Below are positions 19,790 through 30,013 of a stretch of 64,000 nucleotides of DNA, one piece after another. The stretch covers positions 1-64,000 of the forward strand of contig JALZVU010000121.1 in NCBI GenBank assembly GCA_023301795.1. The letters run 5' to 3'. The notes beneath the pieces were generated by a model. That model saw only the letters and a program-made list of their open reading frames with translations. It did no database searches and was not told where the DNA came from. Origin of the DNA: Granulosicoccus sp. Lineage in GTDB: Bacteria; Pseudomonadota; Gammaproteobacteria; Granulosicoccales; Granulosicoccaceae. Each line of letters begins with the position of its first letter. Positions within the stretch are counted from its first letter, which is position 1. The position numbers were made by a program, and so were the translations under genes.

Positions 19790-20485
19790 ATGATTATTCT
19801 CTACGACTACGAGCTATCGGGCAACTGCTACAAGGTACGGCTGTTGTTAAGCATGCTAAATGTTAGCTATGAAAAAAAAGCCATTGAGTTCTACCCGGCA
19901 GCCGAACATAAAACTGATGCGTTCCTGAGCATCAATGCGCTGGGGCAATTGCCTGTAATACAAACCGGCGACCTGACAATCAATGATTCTCATGCCATTC
20001 TGGTCTATCTGGCTCGACAATACGACAAGAGCGACACTTGGTTCCCCATCAGTGATCCGGTGCGACTCGCTCAAGTCACACAATGGATGTGTTTTGCCGA
20101 CTCACTAACCAGTTCTGCTTCGTCAGCTCGCCTTGTCAACGGTTTTTTCTACGACTTGGATGGTGAAGCCTGCCGACAAGAGGCGCATCGCCTTTTTCGA
20201 ATATTTGATGAACATCTTTGGTTCAACGAGCGCGAGGATCATCTCTGGGTAGTACCAGGCAAGACGCCTACCATTGCTGATCTGGCTTGTTTTGCCTATG
20301 TGGTCCTGTCTGAAGAAGGCGGCATATCGAGGATGGATTATCCGGCTATTCGGCGCTGGACAGACAGAGTGAAACGACTCGCAGGCTTTGTTGTCATGCC
20401 CGGTGTATTCCCAGCAGGACCAGGGCCTGTTCATGTACTACCCGCTAATGACACATTCCCATCAGCAGGCACTGCCGAAGCATGA
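19790..20485 (+). CDS. Glutathione S-transferase-like protein, NdmE-like
   Basis: GST N-terminal thioredoxin fold (MIILYDYELSGNCYKVRLLLSMLNVSYE...NALGQLPVIQTGDLTINDSHAILVYLARQY) and C-terminal domain (PTIADLACFAYV). Stop overlaps the next start (ATGA). Confidence 0.9.
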   Translation: MIILYDYELSGNCYKVRLLLSMLNVSYEKKAIEFYPAAEHKTDAFLSINALGQLPVIQTGDLTINDSHAILVYLARQYDKSDTWFPISDPVRLAQVTQWMCFADSLTSSASSARLVNGFFYDLDGEACRQEAHRLFRIFDEHLWFNEREDHLWVVPGKTPTIADLACFAYVVLSEEGGISRMDYPAIRRWTDRVKRLAGFVVMPGVFPAGPGPVHVLPANDTFPSAGTAEA

Positions 20486-21999
20486 ACTCATTACTTCAGC
20501 TTCGGGGAATCAGCAAGATTTACCCAGCCGTAGTGGCTAACGATCGTATCGATCTAGACATCGCTCCTGGAGAAATTCACGCCATTCTTGGAGAAAACGG
20601 CGCTGGCAAATCCACGCTAATGAAACTCATCTATGGCGTCAGCCAACCCGACGAGGGCAACATTACATGGCAGGGAAAACCTGTCGTTATCAAAAGCCCA
20701 GCGCAAGCGCGCAATCTGGGCATTGGTATGGTCTTCCAGCATTTTTCGTTGTTTGAGTCATTAAGCGTTGCACAGAATATTTCACTAGCTGTCAAAGGCT
20801 CGATTAAACATCTATCAGAACAAGTGGAAGCGGTGGGTGAAGAATTCGGCCTGCCACTGTCCGCGGACACACTCGTGCATTCGCTGTCAGTGGGTGAACG
20901 ACAACGCGTGGAAATTATCCGCTGCCTGCTGCAACAACCCAAACTATTAATCATGGACGAACCCACGTCGGTGCTACCGCCACAAGGTGTGCAGCAACTA
21001 TTCAACACCTTGCGCAAACTACGTGACACCGGCTGCAGTATTCTGTACATCAGCCACAAACTTGAAGAGATCCGACAACTGTGTGACAAGGCAACCATCT
21101 TGCGAAGTGGGAAAGTAGTAGCCACCGCCAGACCTGGCGAACATAGCAATGAAGAGCTCGCCCATTTGATGATCGGGCGCACTATCGCCCCACCAGAACA
21201 TGCACCTGCAGAGCCTGCCTCCGAGCAAGCGCTGTCTGTTACACAGCTCGCTTACGAACCCGACGACCCTTTTGGCACACGTCTGAAAGACATCAATCTA
21301 CAGGTGTACCCGGGAGAGATTGTCGGCATCGCCGGGGTCTCTGGCAACGGTCAAAACGAGCTGATGCGATTGATCTCTGGCGAAGAAATGCTCACAAAGC
21401 AAGACACAGGCGACATATTTATCGGCTCACAGAAATCCAATACACTGACTGCAACACAACGTCGCACACTGGGTCTTGGCTTTGTGCCAGAAGAACGGCT
21501 GGGGCGTGGTGCAGTGCCAGACTTGTCATTATCATTCAATGGCCTGTTAACAGCCTACCGTCATGGCCTAACCCGATTTGGCATGATTCGCCATAAAAAG
21601 GTGAGAGCGTTTGCCGATGAGTGTATTGCTCAAAATGATGTACGGTGTGGCGGAAACCAATCGGTGGCGGCCAGTTTATCCGGTGGCAATTTGCAAAAAT
21701 TTATAGTGGGTCGTGAAATTGCCTTGGCACCTTCCCTGTTTGTGCTGTCCCAACCGACCTGGGGACTGGATGTGGGTGCTGCGAGCAACATCCGTAAAGC
21801 CCTACTCCAGCTGCGCGATAACGGCGCAGCCATCTTGGTAGTCTCAGAAGAGTTGGAAGAACTGTTTGAAATAAGCGACAGATTGCACGTGATTTATGAC
21901 GGCTACCTATCTCCATCGCTGAACGCACGCAGCGCTACTGCCACTCAAATTGGTCGCTGGATGACCGGTGAATTTTCTAACGCTGGCGAGGTGGCCTGA
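20482..21999 (+). CDS. BMP-type purine/nucleoside ABC transporter, dual ATP-binding protein
   Basis: Walker A GENGAGKSTLMKLIYG; signatures LSVGERQRVEII and LSGGNLQKFIVGREIA; sugar/nucleoside-type ATPase architecture. Confidence 0.93.
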   Translation: MNSLLQLRGISKIYPAVVANDRIDLDIAPGEIHAILGENGAGKSTLMKLIYGVSQPDEGNITWQGKPVVIKSPAQARNLGIGMVFQHFSLFESLSVAQNISLAVKGSIKHLSEQVEAVGEEFGLPLSADTLVHSLSVGERQRVEIIRCLLQQPKLLIMDEPTSVLPPQGVQQLFNTLRKLRDTGCSILYISHKLEEIRQLCDKATILRSGKVVATARPGEHSNEELAHLMIGRTIAPPEHAPAEPASEQALSVTQLAYEPDDPFGTRLKDINLQVYPGEIVGIAGVSGNGQNELMRLISGEEMLTKQDTGDIFIGSQKSNTLTATQRRTLGLGFVPEERLGRGAVPDLSLSFNGLLTAYRHGLTRFGMIRHKKVRAFADECIAQNDVRCGGNQSVAASLSGGNLQKFIVGREIALAPSLFVLSQPTWGLDVGAASNIRKALLQLRDNGAAILVVSEELEELFEISDRLHVIYDGYLSPSLNARSATATQIGRWMTGEFSNAGEVA

Positions 22000-23066
22000 T
22001 GCCCTACCGCCTGGTCGCACGCACCGAGCCTTCACTGCGTGCACAGCTATTAGTACCACTGGCTGCCATCCTGCTGACCTTGCTCGCAGGTTCCCTGCTA
22101 TTCACGCTATTGGGAAAAAATGCACTAGACGCGTTCTATGCATTTTTTATAGAACCATTAACCACCCGCTACGGCATTGGAGAAGTACTGCTAAAAATGG
22201 GACCGTTGCTACTGATTGCACAAGGACTCGCCATTGGCTTTCGCGCCAGGGTCTGGAACATTGGTGCCGAAGGGCAACTGCTAGTCGGTGCTATTGCAGC
22301 AGGAGCGCTTGCGCTACATTTCGAGTCATCAGACTCTGTCTGGTTACTGCCGGCAATGATTTGTGCAGGCACTCTGGCAGGAGCTGCATGGGCTGGAATA
22401 GCTGCCTGGCTACGCACAAGCTGCAATGCCAACGAAATACTCGTTACATTTATGCTGTCTAGTATTGCATTACAGCTCTTGTATTATCTGGTAAGCGGCC
22501 CACTGCGCGACCCGATGGGAATGAGCTTTCCACAATCGGCATTGTTCGGTGACGCTGCCATGTTCGCCCCCTTGATGGACAACACCCGTGTGAACACCTC
22601 CCTACTGCTTGCGTTAATTGCCTCATTGGTTGCGTGGATTTTCGTACAACGCAGCATGCCAGGCTTTAAATTACTTGTGGGTGGTCAAGCACCTGAGGCT
22701 GCACGCTACGCAGGCTTTGCACAAAAACGCGCGGTCTGGATCGGCTTACTGATTGGGGGTGCTGCAGCTGGTATGGCCGGTGTGGGTGAAGTGGCAGGAC
22801 CTTTGGGACTACTGCAACGATCGATATCACCGGGCTATGGGTTTGCTGCCATCATCGTTGCATTTCTTGGCGGCTTGCATCCCATTGGGATTGTATTTGC
22901 AGCCTTCTTCATGGCGCTTATCTATGTGGGTGGCGACATGTCGTTAGTATCCGTTGGGCTACCAAACTCCTCCACTACAATTTTTCAAGGCATGTTGCTG
23001 GTTTTCTATCTGGCTTGTTTCCTGTTTGCACACCATCGATTGCAGCGAATAGAGATAAAACGCTAA
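21999..23066 (+). CDS. BMP-type ABC transporter permease
   Basis: Multi-TM protein with GLAIGFRARVWNIGAEGQLLVGAIAAG, characteristic of nucleoside-type permeases; TGATG overlap with the ATPase gene. Confidence 0.92.
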   Translation: MPYRLVARTEPSLRAQLLVPLAAILLTLLAGSLLFTLLGKNALDAFYAFFIEPLTTRYGIGEVLLKMGPLLLIAQGLAIGFRARVWNIGAEGQLLVGAIAAGALALHFESSDSVWLLPAMICAGTLAGAAWAGIAAWLRTSCNANEILVTFMLSSIALQLLYYLVSGPLRDPMGMSFPQSALFGDAAMFAPLMDNTRVNTSLLLALIASLVAWIFVQRSMPGFKLLVGGQAPEAARYAGFAQKRAVWIGLLIGGAAAGMAGVGEVAGPLGLLQRSISPGYGFAAIIVAFLGGLHPIGIVFAAFFMALIYVGGDMSLVSVGLPNSSTTIFQGMLLVFYLACFLFAHHRLQRIEIKR

Positions 23067-23989
23067 TGCTTGATTCCGTTATCTTTCTGCTGGCTAGTAC
23101 ACTAGCGGCTGCCACCCCCTTACTCTTCGCAGCAGTAGGTGAGGCGGTAGTTGAGAAAACCGGTGTTCTGAACCTGAGCATTGAGGGCATGATGGCCATA
23201 GGGGCAGCCACCGGCTTTGTCGTTGCAACCTTGAGTGGCTCCTATGTTCAGGGCTTTGCCATGGCCGCTATTGCCAGTGCCCTGCTATCTGCCGTGTTCG
23301 CAGGGCTGGTGCTGACGTTTCTCGCCAACCAGGTGGCCGCCGGGCTTGCCATTGGTATTCTGGGGCTGGGTCTATCGGTACTAATCGGAAAAGAATTCGA
23401 AGGGACCACCATCATTCCACTTCAGGATCTGGATTTAGGCACCCTCAGCGAATTGCCTTTCATCGGACCTGTGTTGTTTTCTCACGATGTGATGGTGTAC
23501 GTGGGCATGGCGACCGTAATTGTCTGTTGGTGGGTACTTAGTCACACAAGACTTGGATTGATTATACGTGCGGTTGGCGAGTCGCCGTCGGCTGCCGCAA
23601 CTATCGGCTATCCGGTGCTATTGATCCGTCTGCTAGCAATAGTGTTTGGAGGTGCCATGGCAGGACTTGGCGGCGCCTACCTCACGCTTGCCTACACACC
23701 GCTATGGGCAGAAGGCTTGGTGGCGGGGCGTGGCTGGATTGTCGTCGCTCTTGTGGTATTCGGTATGTGGCGGCCACTACGAATCGCAATTGGTGCTTAT
23801 CTGTTTGGTGCAGTATCACTGCTTGAGCTATTCATTCAAGGCCAAGGTTATGCTATCCCCTCGCAGCTAATGTCCGCCATGCCGTACATCATCACCATTA
23901 CCGTACTCGCGGTAATTTCGCGTAATCCTCGATTAATACGACTGAACCATCCCGCATCACTGGGGCAGACTTATAACAAAAGCGCATGA
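23066..23989 (+). CDS. BMP-type ABC transporter permease (second)
   Basis: TPLLFAAVGEAVVEKTGVLNLSIEGMMAIGAATGFV; TAATG overlap with the preceding stop sets the start at 23066. Confidence 0.92.
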   Translation: MLDSVIFLLASTLAAATPLLFAAVGEAVVEKTGVLNLSIEGMMAIGAATGFVVATLSGSYVQGFAMAAIASALLSAVFAGLVLTFLANQVAAGLAIGILGLGLSVLIGKEFEGTTIIPLQDLDLGTLSELPFIGPVLFSHDVMVYVGMATVIVCWWVLSHTRLGLIIRAVGESPSAAATIGYPVLLIRLLAIVFGGAMAGLGGAYLTLAYTPLWAEGLVAGRGWIVVALVVFGMWRPLRIAIGAYLFGAVSLLELFIQGQGYAIPSQLMSAMPYIITITVLAVISRNPRLIRLNHPASLGQTYNKSA

Positions 23990-24110
23990 GGCAGCGGCTT
24001 GGAAACAGCAAACCAGCATTTACCACCTGCGTTTACGGAATATTCGATTCAAGATGCTCTTAAGTTTTTTAACATTCTATTTTCCCATTCAACAATCACT
24101 GGAAGAAGTC

Positions 24111-25202
24111 ATGAAAACATGGATTAAGTCAGCACGCACTATTGCGTGGTCTCTGGCAACAGCGCTCACGATAGGCACAGCGCCCGCACAGGCACAAGAT
24201 GTCTTCAAAATAGGCTACATCTATCCTTCGCCTGCGGGTGATGTGGGTTGGGCTCATGAGCTTGATCGAGGTCGTCTTGCTATTGAAGAGAAGTTCGGCG
24301 ACAAAGTTGAAAGCGTAGTGGTAGAAAACATTCCAGAAGGTCCAGATGCTGCCCGCATCATGAATCAGATGGCTGCTCAAGGCGTAGACATGATGATGCT
24401 GGGCTCGTTCGGCTACATGAACGATGGTCTGAAAACCGCCAAGCGCTACTCTGATATCGACTTCATTCACGCAAGTGGTTACAAGCTGCTTGATAATCTG
24501 GGAAACTTCCAGACCCGTAACTATGAAGCTGCTTATGTAGCCGGTATGGGAGCAGGCTTTGTTACCGAAACCAACACAATTGGCATGGTAGCCGCCTATG
24601 CCATTCCAGAAGTGGTTGGACTGATCAACGCTTTCACACTGGGTGCGCAAGCCACCAATGCAGACATCAGCGTTAAGGTTGTTTGGCTTAATTCCTGGTT
24701 CGACCCAAGCAAGGCGCAGGAATCAGCCCGCTCTTTAATGGCGCAACAATCAGACGTCATTTTTTCAATCTACCAAGACACGCCCTCGGTTGTCAGCGTA
24801 GCAGAAGAGGAAGGTGTGTATGTGGTAAACACCAGCTCTGACATGAAACAGTACGCATCTAATCAACTGCTTGTATCCTTGCAGATCAGTTGGGCGGATT
24901 ACTTCATCGAGCAGGTGCAGGCTTCTATGGATGACACCTTTGTGGGCAGCGCCTTTTGGGGTGGTATGGCAGACAACGCAGTTAGCATGGCATCTTGGAG
25001 CGACGATCTGAGCGCCGAACAACGAGCCACACTGGATTCAACAGTGGCCAGGATTTCCTCCGGCGAGTTTCACCCGTTTCAGGGTCCGGTGATTGATCAG
25101 GCAGGTGATGAAAAAATCGCTGAAGGTGACACGTTGGCTGACGGTGATCTATTGGCTATTAGCTGGTTGGTAAAAGGTGTCGAAACCCAACTACCGAAAT
25201 AG
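24111..25202 (+). CDS. BMP family ABC transporter substrate-binding protein
   Basis: Signal peptide MKTWIKSARTIAWSLATALTIGTAPAQAQ; FKIGYIYPSPAGDVGWAHELDRGR; ATG at 24111 preceded by GGAAGAAG. Confidence 0.92.
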   Translation: MKTWIKSARTIAWSLATALTIGTAPAQAQDVFKIGYIYPSPAGDVGWAHELDRGRLAIEEKFGDKVESVVVENIPEGPDAARIMNQMAAQGVDMMMLGSFGYMNDGLKTAKRYSDIDFIHASGYKLLDNLGNFQTRNYEAAYVAGMGAGFVTETNTIGMVAAYAIPEVVGLINAFTLGAQATNADISVKVVWLNSWFDPSKAQESARSLMAQQSDVIFSIYQDTPSVVSVAEEEGVYVVNTSSDMKQYASNQLLVSLQISWADYFIEQVQASMDDTFVGSAFWGGMADNAVSMASWSDDLSAEQRATLDSTVARISSGEFHPFQGPVIDQAGDEKIAEGDTLADGDLLAISWLVKGVETQLPK

Positions 25203-25242
25203 CTCAGAGCCTGCCCGATAACCATAATCGCGCAAGTTATAG

Positions 25243-25271
25243 AACCTGACAGCTATCCGCTGTCAGGTTTC
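25243..25271 (+). terminator. Hairpin/terminator after the BMP transporter genes
   Basis: Perfect 11-bp inverted repeat AACCTGACAGC-TATCC-GCTGTCAGGTT followed by TCT; T tract is short. Confidence 0.7.
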
Positions 25272-25390
25272 TACAAAAAACCAGAGCCACTGTAAGAGCC
25301 TCATACGGTGTCGCACAAGCGGTGTGCTGCGCAGACAGCTATCGCTAACTATAGTCTTCTACCCGGAAAATTGAACAAAGCAATTATTAG

Positions 25391-26776
25391 ATGACAATCA
25401 AAGAATCATGTACTGATCAATGGTTTCTCGGCCAGTTCATGCATGCACCGACACTCGGATCGCTTGACGTGTTGCAAAAGACATTGATCCGAGTTGACAG
25501 CGAAGGCACTATTATCTCGCGACACCAGTCTGGTACTGATGACTTTGAAAGCTCATTGGCGCACGCACACCAGTGCGACGCGCTGACATCAATGGGCTGT
25601 GATCAAATAATGATTCCGGGCTTAGTCGATCTGCACATACATGCTCCCCAATGGCCTCAATTGGGTAAAGCGCTGCATTTACCATTGCAGGACTGGTTAC
25701 AAAAATACACCTTCCCACTTGAAGCACGCTACTCAGATATCGAATACGCACGGTGCGTCTACTCATCACTGGTCAATTCGCTGTTGGCTAATGGCACAAC
25801 CACAGCCATGTACTTTGCAACGATTCACGAAGAGGCAACCACGCTGCTTGCCTCTACCTGTCTTGAATCAGGACAGCGAGCTTATGTGGGTCGTGTTGCC
25901 ATGGATGATCCAGAGCAATGCCCTGAATATTATCGAGATGCCAATGCAAAGGCGGCCCTTGCCGCCAGCGAACGCAGCATTCATCACATCAGACAATTGT
26001 CAGGCAATAGTACACAACTCGTTAAACCTGTTATCACGCCACGTTTCATACCCAGCTGTAGCAATGAGTTGCTGCAAGGTTTAGGCGAGCTGGCATCACA
26101 CAAGCAATGCCATGTACAAACGCATTGTTCTGAAAGTGATTGGGAACATAGCTACGTTTTAAACAGGCTGGCTAAAACAGATACACAAGCACTATCAGAC
26201 TTTGGATTATTGAGCCGTCATACCGTGCTCGCTCATTCCAACTTCATCACCGAACAGGATATGCAGCTGATCAAACAATCCGGCAGTGGCATTGCACATT
26301 GCGCACTATCAAACAGCTACTTTGCCGATAGTGTATTCCCGCTACGACGTGCGCTGGAAAAATCACTACGTGTTGGCCTAGGGACTGATATTGCGGGCGG
26401 ACACAGTGCATCAATGTTCAGCGCTTGCCAGCATGCGGTGTCCGCCTCACGCATGCTTGAAGCAGGCGTGGATACGCAACTAACACAAGACAAACGCGGC
26501 CAGCCTGGATCCCGCATCAACTACATCGATGCATTCCATCTTGCTACTGCGGGTGGTGCCGCTGTACTTGACAGCCCCACAGGTACATTTGATGTCGGCA
26601 AACAATTTGACGCTTTACTGCTGGAACTGAATACCCCCTCTAATCGCTTAAACGAATTCGTTGACACCGATGACTGGGAATCTCTTCTCGCATGCATCGT
26701 CTACAATGCCCAAGCTTGCAATATTGCTCATGTATGGGTATCAGGTAGAAGCGTTAAATGTGAACAAACAAGGTAG
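25391..26776 (+). CDS. guaD: Guanine deaminase (amidohydrolase superfamily)
   Basis: PGLVDLHIHAPQWPQLGKALHLPLQDWLQKYTFPLEARYSD, VQTHCSES, TVLAHSNF, GLGTDIAGGHSASM: metal-binding and active-site motifs of guanine deaminase. Confidence 0.92.
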   Translation: MTIKESCTDQWFLGQFMHAPTLGSLDVLQKTLIRVDSEGTIISRHQSGTDDFESSLAHAHQCDALTSMGCDQIMIPGLVDLHIHAPQWPQLGKALHLPLQDWLQKYTFPLEARYSDIEYARCVYSSLVNSLLANGTTTAMYFATIHEEATTLLASTCLESGQRAYVGRVAMDDPEQCPEYYRDANAKAALAASERSIHHIRQLSGNSTQLVKPVITPRFIPSCSNELLQGLGELASHKQCHVQTHCSESDWEHSYVLNRLAKTDTQALSDFGLLSRHTVLAHSNFITEQDMQLIKQSGSGIAHCALSNSYFADSVFPLRRALEKSLRVGLGTDIAGGHSASMFSACQHAVSASRMLEAGVDTQLTQDKRGQPGSRINYIDAFHLATAGGAAVLDSPTGTFDVGKQFDALLLELNTPSNRLNEFVDTDDWESLLACIVYNAQACNIAHVWVSGRSVKCEQTR

Positions 26777-26870
26777 TAGTCACACAAAACAGAGCATCTT
26801 GTTAAATAGTTGTCTAATCGCTAGTTGCAATAACGCAGCAATAATTACAGTCTCATCTACACGAACCCTA

Positions 26871-29693
26871 TTACACCCAAATTACCAATTTACTATCTTT
26901 AGAGTCGTCAATCACTTGTAAACGAGCCTCCAGAGATTCAATGACAGCAGGAAGGTCACATGCACGCCCAGCCTCGGCAAAATAAAACCCTTGTATCAGA
27001 CTACAACCCAGGCCCACGAGCTGCTCAAGCTGAGCTTCTGATTCAACACCTTCAGCAACGGTGCTAAGACCAAGTCCTTGGGCCATCAGAACAATCGTAT
27101 TAACCAGCTGATGGTCGATCTGAAAAGCGCCGTTGTCGCGCATAAAGGTACGGTCAATTTTCAAGGTGTCCAGTGGCAAATCACGCAAATAACTTAGCGA
27201 TGAGTAGCCGGTTCCAAAATCATCAATGGCCACTCGGATACCCTCTTCACGAAGACGATTCAGGCGCGCAATCACAGTAGGTACATCTTTCATCACAATG
27301 CTCTCGGTCACTTCGATCTCAAGCAATGTTGCAGGTACACCAGCATCTGACAGCGCGTTTAACAAGTCGCCACAAAAGTCAGGCTCCAGAAATTGTGAGG
27401 CAGCGATATTGACACCCACACGCAAATAGCGCAGGGGCGTGTGTTGCCAGATGGCCAGCTGTTCTATGGCCTGTTCTAACACCCATGCACCAATCGCGTT
27501 GATCAGCCCAGCCTCTTCTGCCACTGGAATAAAGGAATCTGGGAATAACCGGCCTTCGGTCGGGTGATCCCAACGAATCAAGGCCTCTACTGCCTCAACA
27601 CACCCACGCCTTACATCTACTTGTGGTTGATAATGTAGAACAAATTGTCGGGCCTCTATTGCAGCTCGAATTTGCGCTTCCAACTCACGTTGCTGTTTCG
27701 CCTCATCCGCCATGCGTTGATCAAAACAGACAAGGCGTGGCTCATCAGAAGCCTTGGCCTGATACATGGCCTCATCAGCGTGCTGAAGTAGTTCATCTGC
27801 ACAGGCACTGTCTTCTGGATAGAAACTTAATCCAACGCTAGTGCTAATGCTAACAGGGGTATCACTCACCATAAAAGGCACTTTCAGCGATTCACGCAGA
27901 GCAGACGCTAGCGACATGGCCTCTTGTCTATCATCAAGGTTATTAGCAATGACGGCAAATTCATCGCCCCCGATCCGGGCCAGTAGCTGAGCATCGTCAA
28001 CGCAATCAAGCAACCTGGCGGCCACCAACTGTAGTAATTCATCTCCAGAGGCATGCCCCATGGTGTCGTTCACTGTTTTGAATCCGTCCAGATCCAGAAA
28101 CAACACAGCGCAACGTTTGGAGGTATCGCGTACCAAGGCCAGATTTTTCTGTAACTCGCGCTCAAAGCACCGACGATTAGGCAAATGGGTCAGGCTGTCA
28201 TGGTGGGCCTGATGTTGTAACGCATCAGACATCTGGCGAGCATAAACAGCACTCGAGACCTGATTGACGATACTGCAAAACAAATTAATTTCATTCTCAT
28301 CAAAGTTGCGCTTAGCTCGGTCGCGACTTGCTGCGAGCACAGCAACAACATGCTCACCAGAGATAATGGGCATGCACAGAGTGGCTCCCATGTTCAATTC
28401 ATCACGCAGCCGATGAACACGATCTGAACTACGCGCGTCACGCGACTCTCGCCGGATATTGGCAAAATCACCGGTTCTCAAGCACCAGCCACAAATAGAC
28501 TCCGCAACCATGTCATCAGGCAGCGAGTTACCGCGAATGACCTCAACTGAGGTCTTCAACCAGGAAACTCCCACTGTTAACACGCTTGAGTCACCAATCC
28601 GATAAACACTGGTCCGATTGATATCCATTGCATCAACCAAAGTTCTAGTCACAACCTTCAACAACGATTCCACGCTGCTGAACGACAACAACTGTTTACT
28701 GATCTCACTCAACGCCCGCATGCGCACAAGCTCGTTTCGCGATTGTTCAATTGATTGGGCATTGGCAATAGCGATGCCGGCCAAGGCAGCAAGACTGGTG
28801 ACCAGCCCACTGGACGTACTGAAGTCTACGGTGCCGATGGGCGCACCCAGAACAGCCACGCCGATAACTTCCCCATCCGCCAATAAAGGCTCAGCCAGAA
28901 GTTGCGTACCCGATGGCCAGAAGCCTTTTGTTTTATCGTTGTGATCACTGTTTTCCAGGTATTGGGTGCACTTGGTCTGCCACGCAATTCCTGCGAATCC
29001 GGCTCCACGATAACGTCGTTCCTCGAAATTGTGCTGCCGACTCGTTCCAGCTGATGCCACAACCTGCATGAATTCATCTGTCTCATCGACGAGCAATATC
29101 AGTGCGTTATTAGCAATAGTGCGTTCGATCATGATTTCAGCAATGTGCTGAAGCAGCGGATCCAACTCCTGATAAGTCATCATCTTGACCATCAAAGCGT
29201 TTAGCACCGATAACTGATCTTCGCGGGTTGCAACACTTTGTTCCAGAGTTTTTTTCAGCTCGCGAATGATCGAATCCGAATCTCCCGTCTGTACCAGTAG
29301 CGCCATGACGTCACCTGATTCATCAAACAACGGAACCCGCGATACCTTGGCATAAAGAAAAGGAGGTTCACCGCAGCGCGCTGGCAATTCGGGAGGGTAT
29401 TGAGCGATACCAGTCAGAATCGCTTGTTCATCAAGCGCCCGTGTTCCAGGCAGCTCGGCGTCAATCTGTCCAGACACAAACTTGCAGGCCAAACCCAACT
29501 CGAGTTCAGTCTTGCCAACAATCTCGTCGGCGTTACAACCCAGCTTTTCTGCAAACCATCGGTTCGCCAGAACAAAACGCAAATCCAGACCCTTGATGGC
29601 GATAGGAGTCGATTGCGCGTTGGCGATTTGCAGCAGCAGTTCGTATTGCTTGAGACCCATGGACACAGCTATATCAATACCGTTACATATCAC
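26871..29693 (-). CDS. PAS/GAF-GGDEF-EAL signalling protein (bifunctional c-di-GMP enzyme candidate)
   Basis: LARIGGDEFAVI (intact GGDEF), VEALIRWDHP (EAL motif) and IDDFGTGYSSLSYLRDLPLDTLKID; N-terminal sensor regions. Confidence 0.93.
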   Translation of the reverse strand: MICNGIDIAVSMGLKQYELLLQIANAQSTPIAIKGLDLRFVLANRWFAEKLGCNADEIVGKTELELGLACKFVSGQIDAELPGTRALDEQAILTGIAQYPPELPARCGEPPFLYAKVSRVPLFDESGDVMALLVQTGDSDSIIRELKKTLEQSVATREDQLSVLNALMVKMMTYQELDPLLQHIAEIMIERTIANNALILLVDETDEFMQVVASAGTSRQHNFEERRYRGAGFAGIAWQTKCTQYLENSDHNDKTKGFWPSGTQLLAEPLLADGEVIGVAVLGAPIGTVDFSTSSGLVTSLAALAGIAIANAQSIEQSRNELVRMRALSEISKQLLSFSSVESLLKVVTRTLVDAMDINRTSVYRIGDSSVLTVGVSWLKTSVEVIRGNSLPDDMVAESICGWCLRTGDFANIRRESRDARSSDRVHRLRDELNMGATLCMPIISGEHVVAVLAASRDRAKRNFDENEINLFCSIVNQVSSAVYARQMSDALQHQAHHDSLTHLPNRRCFERELQKNLALVRDTSKRCAVLFLDLDGFKTVNDTMGHASGDELLQLVAARLLDCVDDAQLLARIGGDEFAVIANNLDDRQEAMSLASALRESLKVPFMVSDTPVSISTSVGLSFYPEDSACADELLQHADEAMYQAKASDEPRLVCFDQRMADEAKQQRELEAQIRAAIEARQFVLHYQPQVDVRRGCVEAVEALIRWDHPTEGRLFPDSFIPVAEEAGLINAIGAWVLEQAIEQLAIWQHTPLRYLRVGVNIAASQFLEPDFCGDLLNALSDAGVPATLLEIEVTESIVMKDVPTVIARLNRLREEGIRVAIDDFGTGYSSLSYLRDLPLDTLKIDRTFMRDNGAFQIDHQLVNTIVLMAQGLGLSTVAEGVESEAQLEQLVGLGCSLIQGFYFAEAGRACDLPAVIESLEARLQVIDDSKDSKLVIWV

Positions 29694-30013
29694 TCTGTCG
29701 GCTCAGTCTACTGAGTCTTACCCCCCATTGCAGTGTTTTATGACCTACCTCTCGAAAAGCGGGCGTTTGGCTGGACCTGCGCCCCGCACACCTAGAGAAC
29801 CAACCCCTTACTTGCCAACCATTAGGCTGTTCAGGCGAATGGTGAAAAAGTGTCAAAGCTCCCTAGACAATCCACATCGAGCCTCCTGACACGCTGAACT
29901 TTGCACATTTACCCGATACACTATGCGGTTGTGACTTGCACTTACACGCTGTGCCCACAAATTGCTTATTAAGCCCTACAGCGTTATCCATTGCCTTTAT
30001 CTGGAAGAATTCC

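Noticed and set aside
16908-26776. A full caffeine degradation cluster
   Set aside because: No ndmA- or ndmB-like Rieske oxygenases and no other caffeine genes are visible; only the N7-type trio is present.
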